The notes beneath the pieces are model-generated. The model worked only from the letters and a program-made list of their open reading frames with translations. It searched no databases and was not told where the DNA came from. A stretch of DNA of 64,000 bases from Sphingosinicella sp963974575 (GTDB lineage: Bacteria; Pseudomonadota; Alphaproteobacteria; Sphingomonadales; Sphingomonadaceae), in contig NZ_CAXBBQ010000002.1 of NCBI RefSeq assembly GCF_963974575.1, positions 1-64,000 of the forward strand, in the 5' to 3' direction. Both the position numbers and the translations under genes were made by a program. Position 1 is the first letter of the stretch; each line of letters begins with the position of its first letter. Below, piece by piece: positions 23,400-32,188 of this stretch.

Positions 23400-25271
23400 C
23401 TACTGGCAGGCCAGGCACTCGTCGTAATCCTTCACCTCCACCTCGATCTGCTTGAGATCGATGGTGTTGTCCGCCTCCACGCCGCCCGCGAAGCCCGCGC
23501 GCTGCATGGATTTGGAGCGGCAGTAGTAGAGCGACTTGATGCCCAGCTCCCACGCCCGGTAGTGCATCATCAGAAGATCCCACTTCTCGATGTCCGCCGG
23601 GAGGAACAGATTAAGGCTCTGCGCCTGATCGATATAGGGCGTGCGGTCGCCGGCGAGTTCGAGCAGCCAGCGCTGGTCGATCTCGAATGCGGTGCGGAAC
23701 GTCGCCTTCTCGTCGGGGGTGAGGAAATCGAGGTGCTGCACGGAGCCGCCGCGCTCAAGGATCGTGCTCCACACCTTGTCGCTGTTCTTCGCCTTCTCAT
23801 CGAGCAGCTTTTCAAGGTACGGGTTCTTCACGGTGAAGCTGCCCGACAGCGTCTTGTGCGTGTAGATGTTCGCCGGGATCGGCTCGATGCACGCCGAGGT
23901 GCCGCCGCAGATGATGCTGATCGACGCGGTCGGCGCGATCGCCATCTTGCAGCTGAAGCGCTCCATCACGCCCATGTCCTCGGCATCCGGGCAGGCGCCG
24001 CGTTCGCTCGCGAGGAGCATCGAGGCTTCGTCCGCCTGCGTGCGGATGTGGCGGAAGATCTTGAGGTTCCACGACTTCGCCATCGCGCTTTCGAACGGAA
24101 TCGAACGCGCCTGCAGGAAGCTGTGGAAGCCCATGACGCCAAGGCCCACCGAACGCTCGCGCATCGCGGCATATTTGGCGCGCTCCATCTCGTCCGGCGC
24201 GCGTGCGATATAGTCGGAGAGCACGTTGTCGAGGAAGCGCATCACGTCCTCGATGAACAGCTTGTCCTTCGACCACTCGTCCCAGGTTTCGAGGTTGAGG
24301 CTGGAGAGGCAGCAGACCGCCGTGCGGTCCTTGTTGTACTGATCGACGCCGGTGGGCAGCGTGATTTCCGAGCACAGGTTCGATGTCGTGACCTTCAGGC
24401 CGACGTCGCGCTGGTGCTTGGGCATCGTGTTGTTCACGTGATCGATGAAGATGATGTACGGCTCGCCCGTCGCCAGCCGGGTCTCGACCAGCTTCTGGAA
24501 CAGCGCGCGCGCATCCACCTCGGCCCGCTTCGAACCGTCCTTGGGGCTGACGAGATCGAAGGGAAGACCATCTCGCACGGCCTCCATGAAAGCGTCGGTA
24601 ACGAGGACGCCGTGATGGAGGTTCAAGGCCTTGCGGTTGAAATCACCGGAAGGCTTGCGGATTTCGAGGAACTCTTCGATTTCCGGGTGCGAGATGTCGA
24701 GGTAGCAAGCTGCGGATCCCCGCCTCAGCGATCCCTGGCTTATCGCCAGTGTCAATGAATCCATCACGCGCACGAACGGGACGATGCCCGACGTCTTGCC
24801 GTTCAGGCCCACGGGTTCCCCGATGCCGCGGACATGACCCCAATAGGTGCCGATGCCGCCGCCCTTGGAGGCGAGCCAGACGTTCTCGTTCCACGTGCCG
24901 ACGATGCCTTCGAGGCTGTCCGACACGCTGTTCAGGTAGCAGGAGATGGGCAGGCCACGCCCGGTGCCGCCGTTCGACAGCACAGGCGTCGCGGGCATGA
25001 ACCACAGGCGCGAGATATAATCGTATAGCCGTTGCGCGTGGGCATCGTCGCCGTCGTCCGCATACGCTGCGGCAACCCGCGCGAACAGGTCCTGCGGCCT
25101 TTCGCCAGGCAGCAGGTAGCGGTCCTCCAGCGTCTGGCGGCCGAAATCCGTGAGCAGCGCATCCCGGCTGTGATCGATCTCGATCGCGTGCGCCGCCGCA
25201 CCGCGCGGGCGCGCCGTGGCTGCAACGTCATCGCCGTCAAGAGTCGCCGTATCCACGCCACTGAAATCCAT
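23400..25271 (-). CDS. nrdA: Class I ribonucleotide reductase, large (alpha) subunit
   Basis: The 623-residue protein carries the active-site features PISCYLNS, NLCSEITLP and CCLSSLNLE, and ends in the redox pair DECLACQ. The N-terminus is short and I see no ATP-cone domain, which would mean no classical dATP overall inhibition through that site. The ATG at 25271 is chosen because GGGGAG lies upstream and the following MDFSGVDT reads as native. A perfect LexA-type box lies 19 bases before the start and tandem NrdR-like boxes about 200 bases before it. This gives two plausible layers of control. Confidence 0.96.
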   Translation of the reverse strand: MDFSGVDTATLDGDDVAATARPRGAAAHAIEIDHSRDALLTDFGRQTLEDRYLLPGERPQDLFARVAAAYADDGDDAHAQRLYDYISRLWFMPATPVLSNGGTGRGLPISCYLNSVSDSLEGIVGTWNENVWLASKGGGIGTYWGHVRGIGEPVGLNGKTSGIVPFVRVMDSLTLAISQGSLRRGSAACYLDISHPEIEEFLEIRKPSGDFNRKALNLHHGVLVTDAFMEAVRDGLPFDLVSPKDGSKRAEVDARALFQKLVETRLATGEPYIIFIDHVNNTMPKHQRDVGLKVTTSNLCSEITLPTGVDQYNKDRTAVCCLSSLNLETWDEWSKDKLFIEDVMRFLDNVLSDYIARAPDEMERAKYAAMRERSVGLGVMGFHSFLQARSIPFESAMAKSWNLKIFRHIRTQADEASMLLASERGACPDAEDMGVMERFSCKMAIAPTASISIICGGTSACIEPIPANIYTHKTLSGSFTVKNPYLEKLLDEKAKNSDKVWSTILERGGSVQHLDFLTPDEKATFRTAFEIDQRWLLELAGDRTPYIDQAQSLNLFLPADIEKWDLLMMHYRAWELGIKSLYYCRSKSMQRAGFAGGVEADNTIDLKQIEVEVKDYDECLACQ

Positions 25272-25289
25272 CTGAGCCGACTCCCCTAT

Positions 25290-25304
25290 GTTCCTGCTTC
25301 GTTC
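25290..25304. promoter_or_regulatory. LexA-type SOS box (GTTC-N7-GTTC) upstream of nrdA
   Basis: GTTC at 25290-25293, seven bases, then GTTC at 25301-25304 match the alphaproteobacterial LexA operator exactly. It lies 19 bases before the nrdA ATG, where a bound repressor would block transcription. The motif has only eight fixed bases, so chance matches occur about once or twice in a window of this size. Its placement is the main support. Confidence 0.55.
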
Positions 25305-25473
25305 CACATCCGTCAAGGGGTGCTGCGAATATGGGGTAGCGGGTCTTTCCCGCAACGGATACGGGCGATGTCGCGCCGTCCCCGATATCCTCGTAATTCA
25401 CAGGCTAGGCGATCTCTCGCCAACCGAGGGGACAAAACCGGCCCTGCCCCGGGAACGTATCGTTTCCCGTGTG

Positions 25474-25521
25474 ACACAAGCTGTTGTGGTGACCCCCCGG
25501 TCCCAGAACCAGACTTTGTGG
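25474..25521. promoter_or_regulatory. Tandem NrdR-like boxes
   Basis: ACACAAGCTGTTGTGG (25474-25489) has CACAA/TTGTG symmetry like NrdR boxes. A weaker copy, GAACCAGACTTTGTGG, lies at 25506-25521. The two share an exact TTGTGGTGA direct repeat 32 bases apart, the three-helical-turn spacing typical of paired NrdR sites. They lie in the 416-base region between divergent nrdA and fumarase genes. No other gene in this region would be an NrdR target. Confidence 0.5.
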
Positions 25522-25687
25522 TGAAGCGCCGCCTAACGCAAGGGGGTTTTTACACAATTTAAGTTTTTGTGACGAGATCAGGCACTTAGCTGAATCGCTT
25601 GAAGAATCCGTGCAAGACACTGGTGGACGCAGGCGCTTCGGCTGGCTAATCACCGCCCCAAACCGGTCTTTTCGAGAGGGCTTTTGC

Positions 25688-27208
25688 ATGGCGGTGATCC
25701 GCGAAGAAGACGTCATTGAGTCGGTGGCCGACGCACTTCAATACATCAGCTATTATCACCCCATGGACTACATCCGCGCACTCGGCCGCGCGTATGAGCT
25801 GGAGCAGGGTCCGGCCGCGAAGGACGCGATTGCGCAGATTCTAACGAACAGCCGCATGTGCGCCGAGGGCCACCGCCCGATCTGCCAGGACACAGGGATC
25901 GTCACCGCCTTTGTGAAGATCGGTATGAACGTCCAGTGGCAAGCCACGAGAACTGTTCAGGAAATGGTCGACGAAGGCGTACGCCGCGCCTACTTTCACC
26001 CCGAGAACCGCCTGCGCGCTTCGATCGTTTCGGACCCGGCATTTTCGCGCAAGAACACGAAGGACAACACGCCCGCCGTCGTCCATGTCGAAATGGTGCC
26101 CGGCGACACGGTGGAGATCACCGTCGCGGCCAAGGGCGGCGGCAGCGAAAACAAGTCGAAGTTCAAGATGCTGAACCCCAGCGATTCCATCGTCGACTGG
26201 GTGCTGGAGATGGTGCCGCAGATGGGCGCGGGCTGGTGCCCGCCCGGCATGCTCGGCATCGGCATCGGCGGCACGGCGGAAAAGGCGATGCTGCTTGCCA
26301 AGGAATCGCTGATGGAAGCGATCGACATGTCGGAACTGAAGGCACGCGGGCCGCAGAACGAGATCGAGGCGCTGCGCATCGAGATCTACGACAAGGTGAA
26401 CGCGCTCGGCATCGGCGCACAGGGCCTCGGCGGCCTCGCGACCGTACTTGACGTCAAGATTTACGACTGCCCGACGCACGCCGCCTCAAAGCCCGTCGCG
26501 ATGATCCCGAACTGCGCGGCGACGCGCCACGCGCACTTCGTGCTCGACGGCTCCGGCCCCGCCTACCTCGAAGCGCCGGACCTCGCCGACTGGCCGAAGG
26601 TGGAATGGACGCCTTCGAAGGAAGCGATCCGCGTCGACCTCGACACGCTGACGCCCGAGGTCGTGCAGGGCTGGAAGCAGGGCGACCGCCTGCTGCTCAA
26701 TGGCAAGATGCTCACCGGACGCGACGCCGCGCACAAGCGTATCCAGGACATGCTGGCGAAAGGCGAGCCGCTGCCGGTCGAGTTCAAGGGCCGCGTGATC
26801 TATTACGTCGGCCCGGTCGATCCCGTGGGCGAGGAAGTCGTCGGCCCGGCAGGTCCCACCACGGCGACGCGCATGGACAAGTTCACGCGCATGATGCTGG
26901 AACAGGGCCTCACCGCCATGGTCGGCAAGGCCGAACGCGGCCCGATGGCGGTGGACGCGATCCGCGACCACAAGAGCGCCTACCTGATGGCGGTGGGCGG
27001 CGCGGCCTATCTCGTCGCGCGCGCCATCAAGGGCAGCAAGGTCGTCGGCTTCGAAGACCTCGGCATGGAAGCGATCTACGAATTCGAGGTGAAGGACTTT
27101 CCCGTCACCGTCGCGGTCGACAGCGAAGGCAAGAACGTCCACCACCTCGCCCCGCTGGTGTGGCGCGAAAAGATCGCCAAGGAACGCCTGCTGGAGCCTG
27201 CCGAGTAG
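25688..27208 (+). CDS. fumA: Fumarate hydratase, class I (iron-sulfur)
   Basis: The 506-residue protein is a full-length class I fumarase. The N-terminal domain contains GHRPICQDTGIVTAF and later DCPTHAASKPVAMIPNCAATRH, which hold cluster-ligand cysteines. The C-terminal domain begins near the RVDLDTLTPEVVQGWKQGD segment. It interconverts fumarate and malate in the citric acid cycle and needs an oxygen-sensitive 4Fe-4S cluster. The ATG at 25688 follows GAGAGGG. It is monocistronic by spacing; the AT-rich stretch around 25545-25575 probably holds its promoter. Confidence 0.95.
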   Translation: MAVIREEDVIESVADALQYISYYHPMDYIRALGRAYELEQGPAAKDAIAQILTNSRMCAEGHRPICQDTGIVTAFVKIGMNVQWQATRTVQEMVDEGVRRAYFHPENRLRASIVSDPAFSRKNTKDNTPAVVHVEMVPGDTVEITVAAKGGGSENKSKFKMLNPSDSIVDWVLEMVPQMGAGWCPPGMLGIGIGGTAEKAMLLAKESLMEAIDMSELKARGPQNEIEALRIEIYDKVNALGIGAQGLGGLATVLDVKIYDCPTHAASKPVAMIPNCAATRHAHFVLDGSGPAYLEAPDLADWPKVEWTPSKEAIRVDLDTLTPEVVQGWKQGDRLLLNGKMLTGRDAAHKRIQDMLAKGEPLPVEFKGRVIYYVGPVDPVGEEVVGPAGPTTATRMDKFTRMMLEQGLTAMVGKAERGPMAVDAIRDHKSAYLMAVGGAAYLVARAIKGSKVVGFEDLGMEAIYEFEVKDFPVTVAVDSEGKNVHHLAPLVWREKIAKERLLEPAE

Positions 27209-27334
27209 CGCGCGCCGAGCCGCCTGCATTTCGGGACGGATCACAAACGCGACATGGGAACCCCTGGTTTGGTGGAACCGTTCGTGATCCGTGCCTTGAC
27301 GTTGGCGTGGACATGAAAGGGGACGCGTGAATTG

Positions 27335-28441
27335 ATGCGGAGCGAACCGCTCTCCCCGCGCCTTTCCGACACGATTGCCGTCACCCGCGTGCTGTGTGTG
27401 CTCGGCATCGTCTATGTCCATGCGTGGACCGGTCTCGGCGGCGATGAGCTCGCCGCCGCCGCCGGGACCGGCCAGGGCATGTTCCGCCTCGTGTTGATGG
27501 AGGTATTCGGCCGCAGCGCCGTGCCGCTGCTCGGCATGATCTCCGGCTATCTCGTTGCGGGCGCCGCGATCCGCTCCTGGCGCACCTTCATTGAGCGCAA
27601 GGCACGCACGATTCTGCTGCCGATGGCGCTTTGGAACGCGCTCGCCATCCTGCTGGTTTCAGGCACGGCATGGCTCGGCTTCCTGCGGGCACCGATACCC
27701 GAAAGCGTCTGGTGGCTGATCGACGAGCTATTCTCGATCCTCACCCCCAATCACATCAACGTGCAGACGCCGTTCCTGCGCGACCTCTTCGTTTGCATGG
27801 CGATGACGCCGCTGCTGCTCCGACTGCGTGGCCCGTGGATGACGGGCGCGATCCTGCTCGTTGCGGCGTGGAGCGTCTCAGGCTGGTTCTTTCCGCTGAT
27901 GCTGAGGCCGCAAATCTTGCTGTTCTTCCTGCTCGGCATCGCGGCACGCCGCCACGATCTCGGCGCGCGCATCGCCGGGGTGCCTTTCACCGCAGCGCTT
28001 GCGCCGTTCACCGCGATTGCCGTCATCAAACTTATCGTCAGCGTTCCCGTGCCCGGCGGAACGGTGATGTCGCCAGCGCTGATACCGCTCCTCGACCTCA
28101 GCCTTCGCCTCGCCGCGGCGCTCGCCTTCGCGCGCATCGCGTGGGGTCTGGCGGCGCGCGCCACGATGTTCCGCTGGCTGGAACCCTACGCCTTCTTCCT
28201 GTTCTGTTCGCACATGATCCTGATCTGGCTTTCGACGCCACTGTTCGAAGCGCTGACCGGCCCGCTCGGATCACCGGCCTATCCGCTGCTCCTCCTCGTC
28301 CACCCGCTGCTCGCGCTCGGCTTTGCGCTCGGCCTTGGCCAGATGCTGATGATGTTTGCTCCCCGTGCAGCGGAAATCCTGAGCGGTGGGCGACTAAAAG
28401 TAGAAAGCGAAAGCGCAGCCGCAATTCGCACGGCATCTTGA
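27335..28441 (+). CDS. Acyltransferase family 3 membrane protein
   Basis: The 368-residue protein is very hydrophobic, with about ten membrane segments. It has the family-3 acyltransferase start (VTRVLCVLGIVYVHAWTG, a conserved His in helix 1) and VPLLGMISGYLVAG. Such enzymes O-acetylate or O-succinylate surface polysaccharides or other extracellular molecules from the inner membrane. The start is the ATG at 27335, directly preceded by an in-frame TTG. No polysaccharide genes adjoin it, so the substrate is unknown. Confidence 0.85.
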   Translation: MRSEPLSPRLSDTIAVTRVLCVLGIVYVHAWTGLGGDELAAAAGTGQGMFRLVLMEVFGRSAVPLLGMISGYLVAGAAIRSWRTFIERKARTILLPMALWNALAILLVSGTAWLGFLRAPIPESVWWLIDELFSILTPNHINVQTPFLRDLFVCMAMTPLLLRLRGPWMTGAILLVAAWSVSGWFFPLMLRPQILLFFLLGIAARRHDLGARIAGVPFTAALAPFTAIAVIKLIVSVPVPGGTVMSPALIPLLDLSLRLAAALAFARIAWGLAARATMFRWLEPYAFFLFCSHMILIWLSTPLFEALTGPLGSPAYPLLLLVHPLLALGFALGLGQMLMMFAPRAAEILSGGRLKVESESAAAIRTAS

Positions 28442-28542
28442 AGATACGGAGGCGACGAACAATTTTCGCCTTGTCGGGTGACGGGGTGACCTCCGCCTGT
28501 ATAAGATGATGAGAAATCAATTCTAATCGAAATGCGAGGCGC

Positions 28543-29742
28543 GTGCACCACGACAACCTGATCCTCATCCTCGTCGGCGGCTTCGTGCTTGCCTTTCTGT
28601 TCGGAATGCTGGCGAACCGGCTGAAACTTTCGCCGATCGTCGGATATCTTGTTGCCGGTGTGGTCGTTGGACCGTTCACGCCAGGCTGGGTCGCCGACCA
28701 ATCGCTCGCGCCTCAGCTTGCCGAAATCGGCGTCATCCTGTTGATGTTCGGCGTCGGGCTGCACTTTTCCCCGAAGGAACTGATGCGCGTTCAATCGATC
28801 GCGCTGCCCGGCGCCCTCGTGCAGATAGCGGTTGCCACCGCGCTCGGCTGGGGCACAGGCTTGCTGATGGGCATGTCCGGGCCGGAAGCCGCGATCTTCG
28901 GCTTCTCGCTCTCCGTCGCATCGACCGTGGTGCTGCTGCGGGCGATCGAAAGCCGCGGACAGTTGAAAACGAGCATCGGACAGATTGCAGTCGGCTGGCT
29001 GCTTGTCGAGGATCTCGTCATCATCATTGCGCTCGTCCTGCTGCCGCTGCTGGCCAACATGGGCGACATGGGCGGCGGCGCGGCGATTGCGCGCGAAATT
29101 GCCTGGACCTTCTTCAAGATCGCCGCATTCCTTGCCCTGATGTTTGTTGTCGGCGTGCGCGCCATGCCGGTGATCCTGACGTGGATCGCCCATACGCGCT
29201 CACGCGAGCTGTTCACGCTCGGCGTGCTTGCCATCGCGCTCGGCATTGCCTGGCTGGCTTATGCGGTGTTCGGCGCCTCGTTCGCGCTCGGCGCCTTCGT
29301 CGCAGGACTCGTCCTCAACAGCACGCCGCTCGGTCACAACGCCGCAGAGCGGTCGCTGCCGCTGCGCGATGCGTTCGCCGTGCTGTTTTTCGTATCCGTG
29401 GGGATGCTTTTCGATCCGGCGACGCTCATTCGGGAGCCGATCGGCGTCGTTGCGACGCTGGCGATCATCCTGATCGGCAAGTCCATTGCTGCCGTGGCGG
29501 TAACGAGTCTGTTCAAACGAGAACGTGGCGAAGGCCTTACGATTGCGGCGAGCCTTGCGCAGATCGGCGAATTCTCGTTCATCCTCGCCGGGCTCGGCGT
29601 GACGCTCGAACTGATTTCGCACGATACGAACAACCTGATCCTCGCCGCCGCGCTGCTCTCGATCGCGCTCAACCCGTTCATGTTCAAGCTGGCGGACAGG
29701 CTGGGGAAGCGCGAGGATGCGCCCCCTGCCGAAGCCGCTTAG
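28543..29742 (+). CDS. Cation:proton antiporter, CPA2/KefB-type membrane domain only
   Basis: The 399-residue protein starts at a GTG and has the CPA2 antiporter helices LSPIVGYLVAGVVVGPFTPGW, LLMFGVGLHFS and ASLAQIGEFSFILAGLG. It most resembles YbaL/KefB-type transporters. Those normally carry a cytosolic TrkA-N (RCK) domain of 130-200 residues after the last helix. Here the protein stops about 20 residues past it, so it lacks nucleotide gating or uses a separate partner. TATAAG at 28501 with GTGACG 16 bases before may be its promoter. The stop overlaps the convergent lipoprotein gene by 4 bases. Confidence 0.9.
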   Translation: MHHDNLILILVGGFVLAFLFGMLANRLKLSPIVGYLVAGVVVGPFTPGWVADQSLAPQLAEIGVILLMFGVGLHFSPKELMRVQSIALPGALVQIAVATALGWGTGLLMGMSGPEAAIFGFSLSVASTVVLLRAIESRGQLKTSIGQIAVGWLLVEDLVIIIALVLLPLLANMGDMGGGAAIAREIAWTFFKIAAFLALMFVVGVRAMPVILTWIAHTRSRELFTLGVLAIALGIAWLAYAVFGASFALGAFVAGLVLNSTPLGHNAAERSLPLRDAFAVLFFVSVGMLFDPATLIREPIGVVATLAIILIGKSIAAVAVTSLFKRERGEGLTIAASLAQIGEFSFILAGLGVTLELISHDTNNLILAAALLSIALNPFMFKLADRLGKREDAPPAEAA

Positions 29743-30257
29743 GAGGCCTGGGGGCGCAGGATCATGTCTGCAGGCTCGAACCGCTGATCCGTCGGGTAGT
29801 CCAGAAGCCCCTCGATATATTGCTCGGCCTGAAACGCGCCTGACACGCGGCAGCGCCCGCCGTGCACTTCAGTCTGCTCTCCCCGAACCTTCTCGAGCAG
29901 TGCCGAATGACATTTCGGAATCTGCATATGGAAGGCTCCATCATCATGCAGATCGACAAATGTGAAAACAGCCATGCCCTCCGCCTTCACCAGCGTGATC
30001 CACTTGCGACCGCCGCCCCAGGCATCCATCTGAATCGTATAGTCATCGCCCTTGTGCCTCAGGATCATCTCGGCATCGCCGTGCCTGATCGTCACGTCGG
30101 AACAGCTCTTCTTTGGCGTTTCACAGAGCTGATATGATCCGGCCTGCAAGGGCATATCCCTTAATGCGCGTATCATATTGTAGGACGGGTCGGCTTCCAG
30201 GCAGCCCCCAAGCAACAGGACGCCCGGCAGCGCCATTGTGTGCAGCCGTCGCAGCAT
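29739..30257 (-). CDS. Lipoprotein, function unknown
   Basis: The 172-residue protein has a short leader and a lipobox (VLLLGGCLEAD), which places it as an envelope lipoprotein. The mature part contains several cysteines (LCETPKKSCSD, PKCHSALL, GGRCRVS) that could form disulfides in the periplasm. It is encoded 6 bases after the end of the convergent-looking serine hydrolase region on the same strand, so the two may be one transcript. I recognise no domain and infer no function. Confidence 0.72.
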   Translation of the reverse strand: MLRRLHTMALPGVLLLGGCLEADPSYNMIRALRDMPLQAGSYQLCETPKKSCSDVTIRHGDAEMILRHKGDDYTIQMDAWGGGRKWITLVKAEGMAVFTFVDLHDDGAFHMQIPKCHSALLEKVRGEQTEVHGGRCRVSGAFQAEQYIEGLLDYPTDQRFEPADMILRPQAS

Positions 30258-30263
30258 ACGCCT

Positions 30264-31568
30264 TCAATGCCTCTCCATCAGATGCTCCGCCAGCGCCTGA
30301 TATGCCGGAAGCGATGTCGGATCAAAGTTCACGTTGCCCGCCATCGGGTGCGAGGCAAAGCGGGCAATGACCATTTCGGCCTTGGGATCGATGTAGATCG
30401 TCTGCCCGTGGATACCGCGCGCGGTGTAGGCGCCGTGCGCGTTGTGGCTGATCCACCACTGATTTCGGTAGCTCCAGCCCGGCAGCGTCGCGTAGCCGGC
30501 GCTCGCGAAATCTTCCTTGCGGGCGCCGCGCACGATGTCGGCGATCGCCGCTTCAGGCACGATCTGCTTGCCGCCCATGCGTCCGCCAAGCCGCATCAAC
30601 TCGCCGAAGCGCGCGAGATCGCGCAGGCGCATGTTGAAGCCGCCGCCCGCGAACGGCGTGCCGATCGGGTCCACCTGGACATAGCCGTCGGCTTCCGCGC
30701 CCATCGGCGCCCAGATCCGCTCAGAAAGCTGCTCGGTGAACGGCTTGCCGCCGACCCGGGAAACGATCCAGCCGAGCACATCCGTATTGACCGTGCGATA
30801 GGTGAAGCCTTCGCCGTGCGCGCCCGCCTTTTTCACGGTGGCAAGATAAGCATAGTCACCATTCGGCCCCGCATAGTCCGCCGGACGCGGCCCCGCCCCG
30901 ATCGCCGCGACATAGCCCGCGAACGAGGAATTGGGGTCGCCGTATTTCTCGCTGAAATCGAGACCGGTCGTCATGTCCATCACCTGCCGAACGGTCGCGT
31001 CACCGAAGCCGCTGTTCTTCAGTTCGGGTAGATAGAACGCTACGGTCTTCGCCGGATCGATCTTGCCTTCCACGACCAGCATGGACGCGAGCGTGCCGAC
31101 GAACGACTTGGTGACGGAAAAGGCGATGTGCTCGCCTTCGGGCTTCAGCGCGCCGAAATAGCGTTCGTACACGATCCGCCCCTTGTGAAGCACGACGATG
31201 CCGTCGGTGTAGTTGACGGCGAGCGACTCTGCCCATGTCATCGGCGTGGTGCCGCCCATCGGCATGAACGTTACGCCGTCAATGTCGCCGCGCTCAGCGC
31301 GGGGCAATGCGCTGACCGGCCCTGCCCCGCGCGAAACACCCGCCGAGGGCATCAGCTCGCGCCAGTGCGAAAAGCTCCAGCGCCATTGCGGGAAGGTGAA
31401 GAAGCTGTAGTCGTCGAACGCGATCCGCTTTTCGGGCGGTGGCGGCGAGCCCTGCATCCAGCCGCGCTTTACGGGGTCGCTGGCAGCAGCATCGGGAAAA
31501 GCAGGCTCCGCACGCGCGGATACGGCAAGGATCGCCGCAACAAGGGCGATTCCGGTCATGGCTTTCAT
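30264..31568 (-). CDS. Serine hydrolase of the beta-lactamase (class C) / esterase family, exported
   Basis: The 434-residue protein has a signal peptide (MKAMTGIALVAAILAVSARAEP). The penicillin-binding-fold catalytic motif SVTK sits at 151-154, the second motif region is YRTVNTDVLGW, and a GIHGQTIYIDP segment takes the place of the KTG motif. This pattern is that of 6-aminohexanoate-dimer-hydrolase-like esterases rather than true beta-lactamases. It probably works in the periplasm on an amide or ester. A short lipoprotein gene follows it closely on the same strand. Confidence 0.88.
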   Translation of the reverse strand: MKAMTGIALVAAILAVSARAEPAFPDAAASDPVKRGWMQGSPPPPEKRIAFDDYSFFTFPQWRWSFSHWRELMPSAGVSRGAGPVSALPRAERGDIDGVTFMPMGGTTPMTWAESLAVNYTDGIVVLHKGRIVYERYFGALKPEGEHIAFSVTKSFVGTLASMLVVEGKIDPAKTVAFYLPELKNSGFGDATVRQVMDMTTGLDFSEKYGDPNSSFAGYVAAIGAGPRPADYAGPNGDYAYLATVKKAGAHGEGFTYRTVNTDVLGWIVSRVGGKPFTEQLSERIWAPMGAEADGYVQVDPIGTPFAGGGFNMRLRDLARFGELMRLGGRMGGKQIVPEAAIADIVRGARKEDFASAGYATLPGWSYRNQWWISHNAHGAYTARGIHGQTIYIDPKAEMVIARFASHPMAGNVNFDPTSLPAYQALAEHLMERH

Positions 31569-31644
31569 TGTGCGTCCTCCCCAGGTGCGGGAAGGCTATG
31601 AAAGCGTTGGCACTTCCACAAGCGGAGAGGTTTGAGAGGTAGGC

Positions 31645-32097
31645 CTAGCAGGCGCCCGTGCGTTTGCCGCTGATCTTCGAGGTCATCTTCATGTTGCCGC
31701 GCGGGCCTTCCACGACCATGACATTGGTCGATTCATAGCTGGCGGCGCTGTAGGTGCCTTGCATCGTCATGGTCATCTTGCCCTGCGGCCCCTTGCACTG
31801 CATGACCGCGTTCAGCCTGCCGCCGGCCATGCTGAACTTCGTATATTCGCACTCCCCATTGTCGCCTTTGAACATCTGGCGCGGATCTTTCGCCGCCTGT
31901 TCGGGTGTCAGACAATAGCTGTGGCTGATCGGGCGCTTTTTCATCATCGCCAGCGCCTCCGGCGGCATCCCCGGCATATCGATGGAAGTGATCGCACCGG
32001 CCGAGGCCCATTGGCCCGGCGAGAGTGCGTTGCCCGCGAAGGCTGCCAACGGCACCGCCGCGCTTGCTGCAAGCAGGAGCCTGAACACGGCGCGCAT
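31645..32097 (-). CDS. DUF3617 domain protein, exported
   Basis: The 150-residue protein has a signal peptide (RLLLAASAAVPLAAFAGNA) and the DUF3617 layout. After the GQWASAGAITSIDMPG strand come cysteines in SYCLTPEQ, GECEYTKF and VMQCKGP, and the chain ends in ISGKRTGAC with a C-terminal Cys. The four cysteines probably form two disulfides in the periplasm. Two further relatives are encoded at 33983 and 34465. The family function is unknown. Confidence 0.88.
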   Translation of the reverse strand: MRAVFRLLLAASAAVPLAAFAGNALSPGQWASAGAITSIDMPGMPPEALAMMKKRPISHSYCLTPEQAAKDPRQMFKGDNGECEYTKFSMAGGRLNAVMQCKGPQGKMTMTMQGTYSAASYESTNVMVVEGPRGNMKMTSKISGKRTGAC

Positions 32098-32188
32098 GAT
32101 GAAGCCCTTTGTGTGAGAAATGACGCCCGCGATTATAGTGCGGGCGTCATCAAGGTAAAGATAACAGGTTCTTAACTGTGAAATATCC

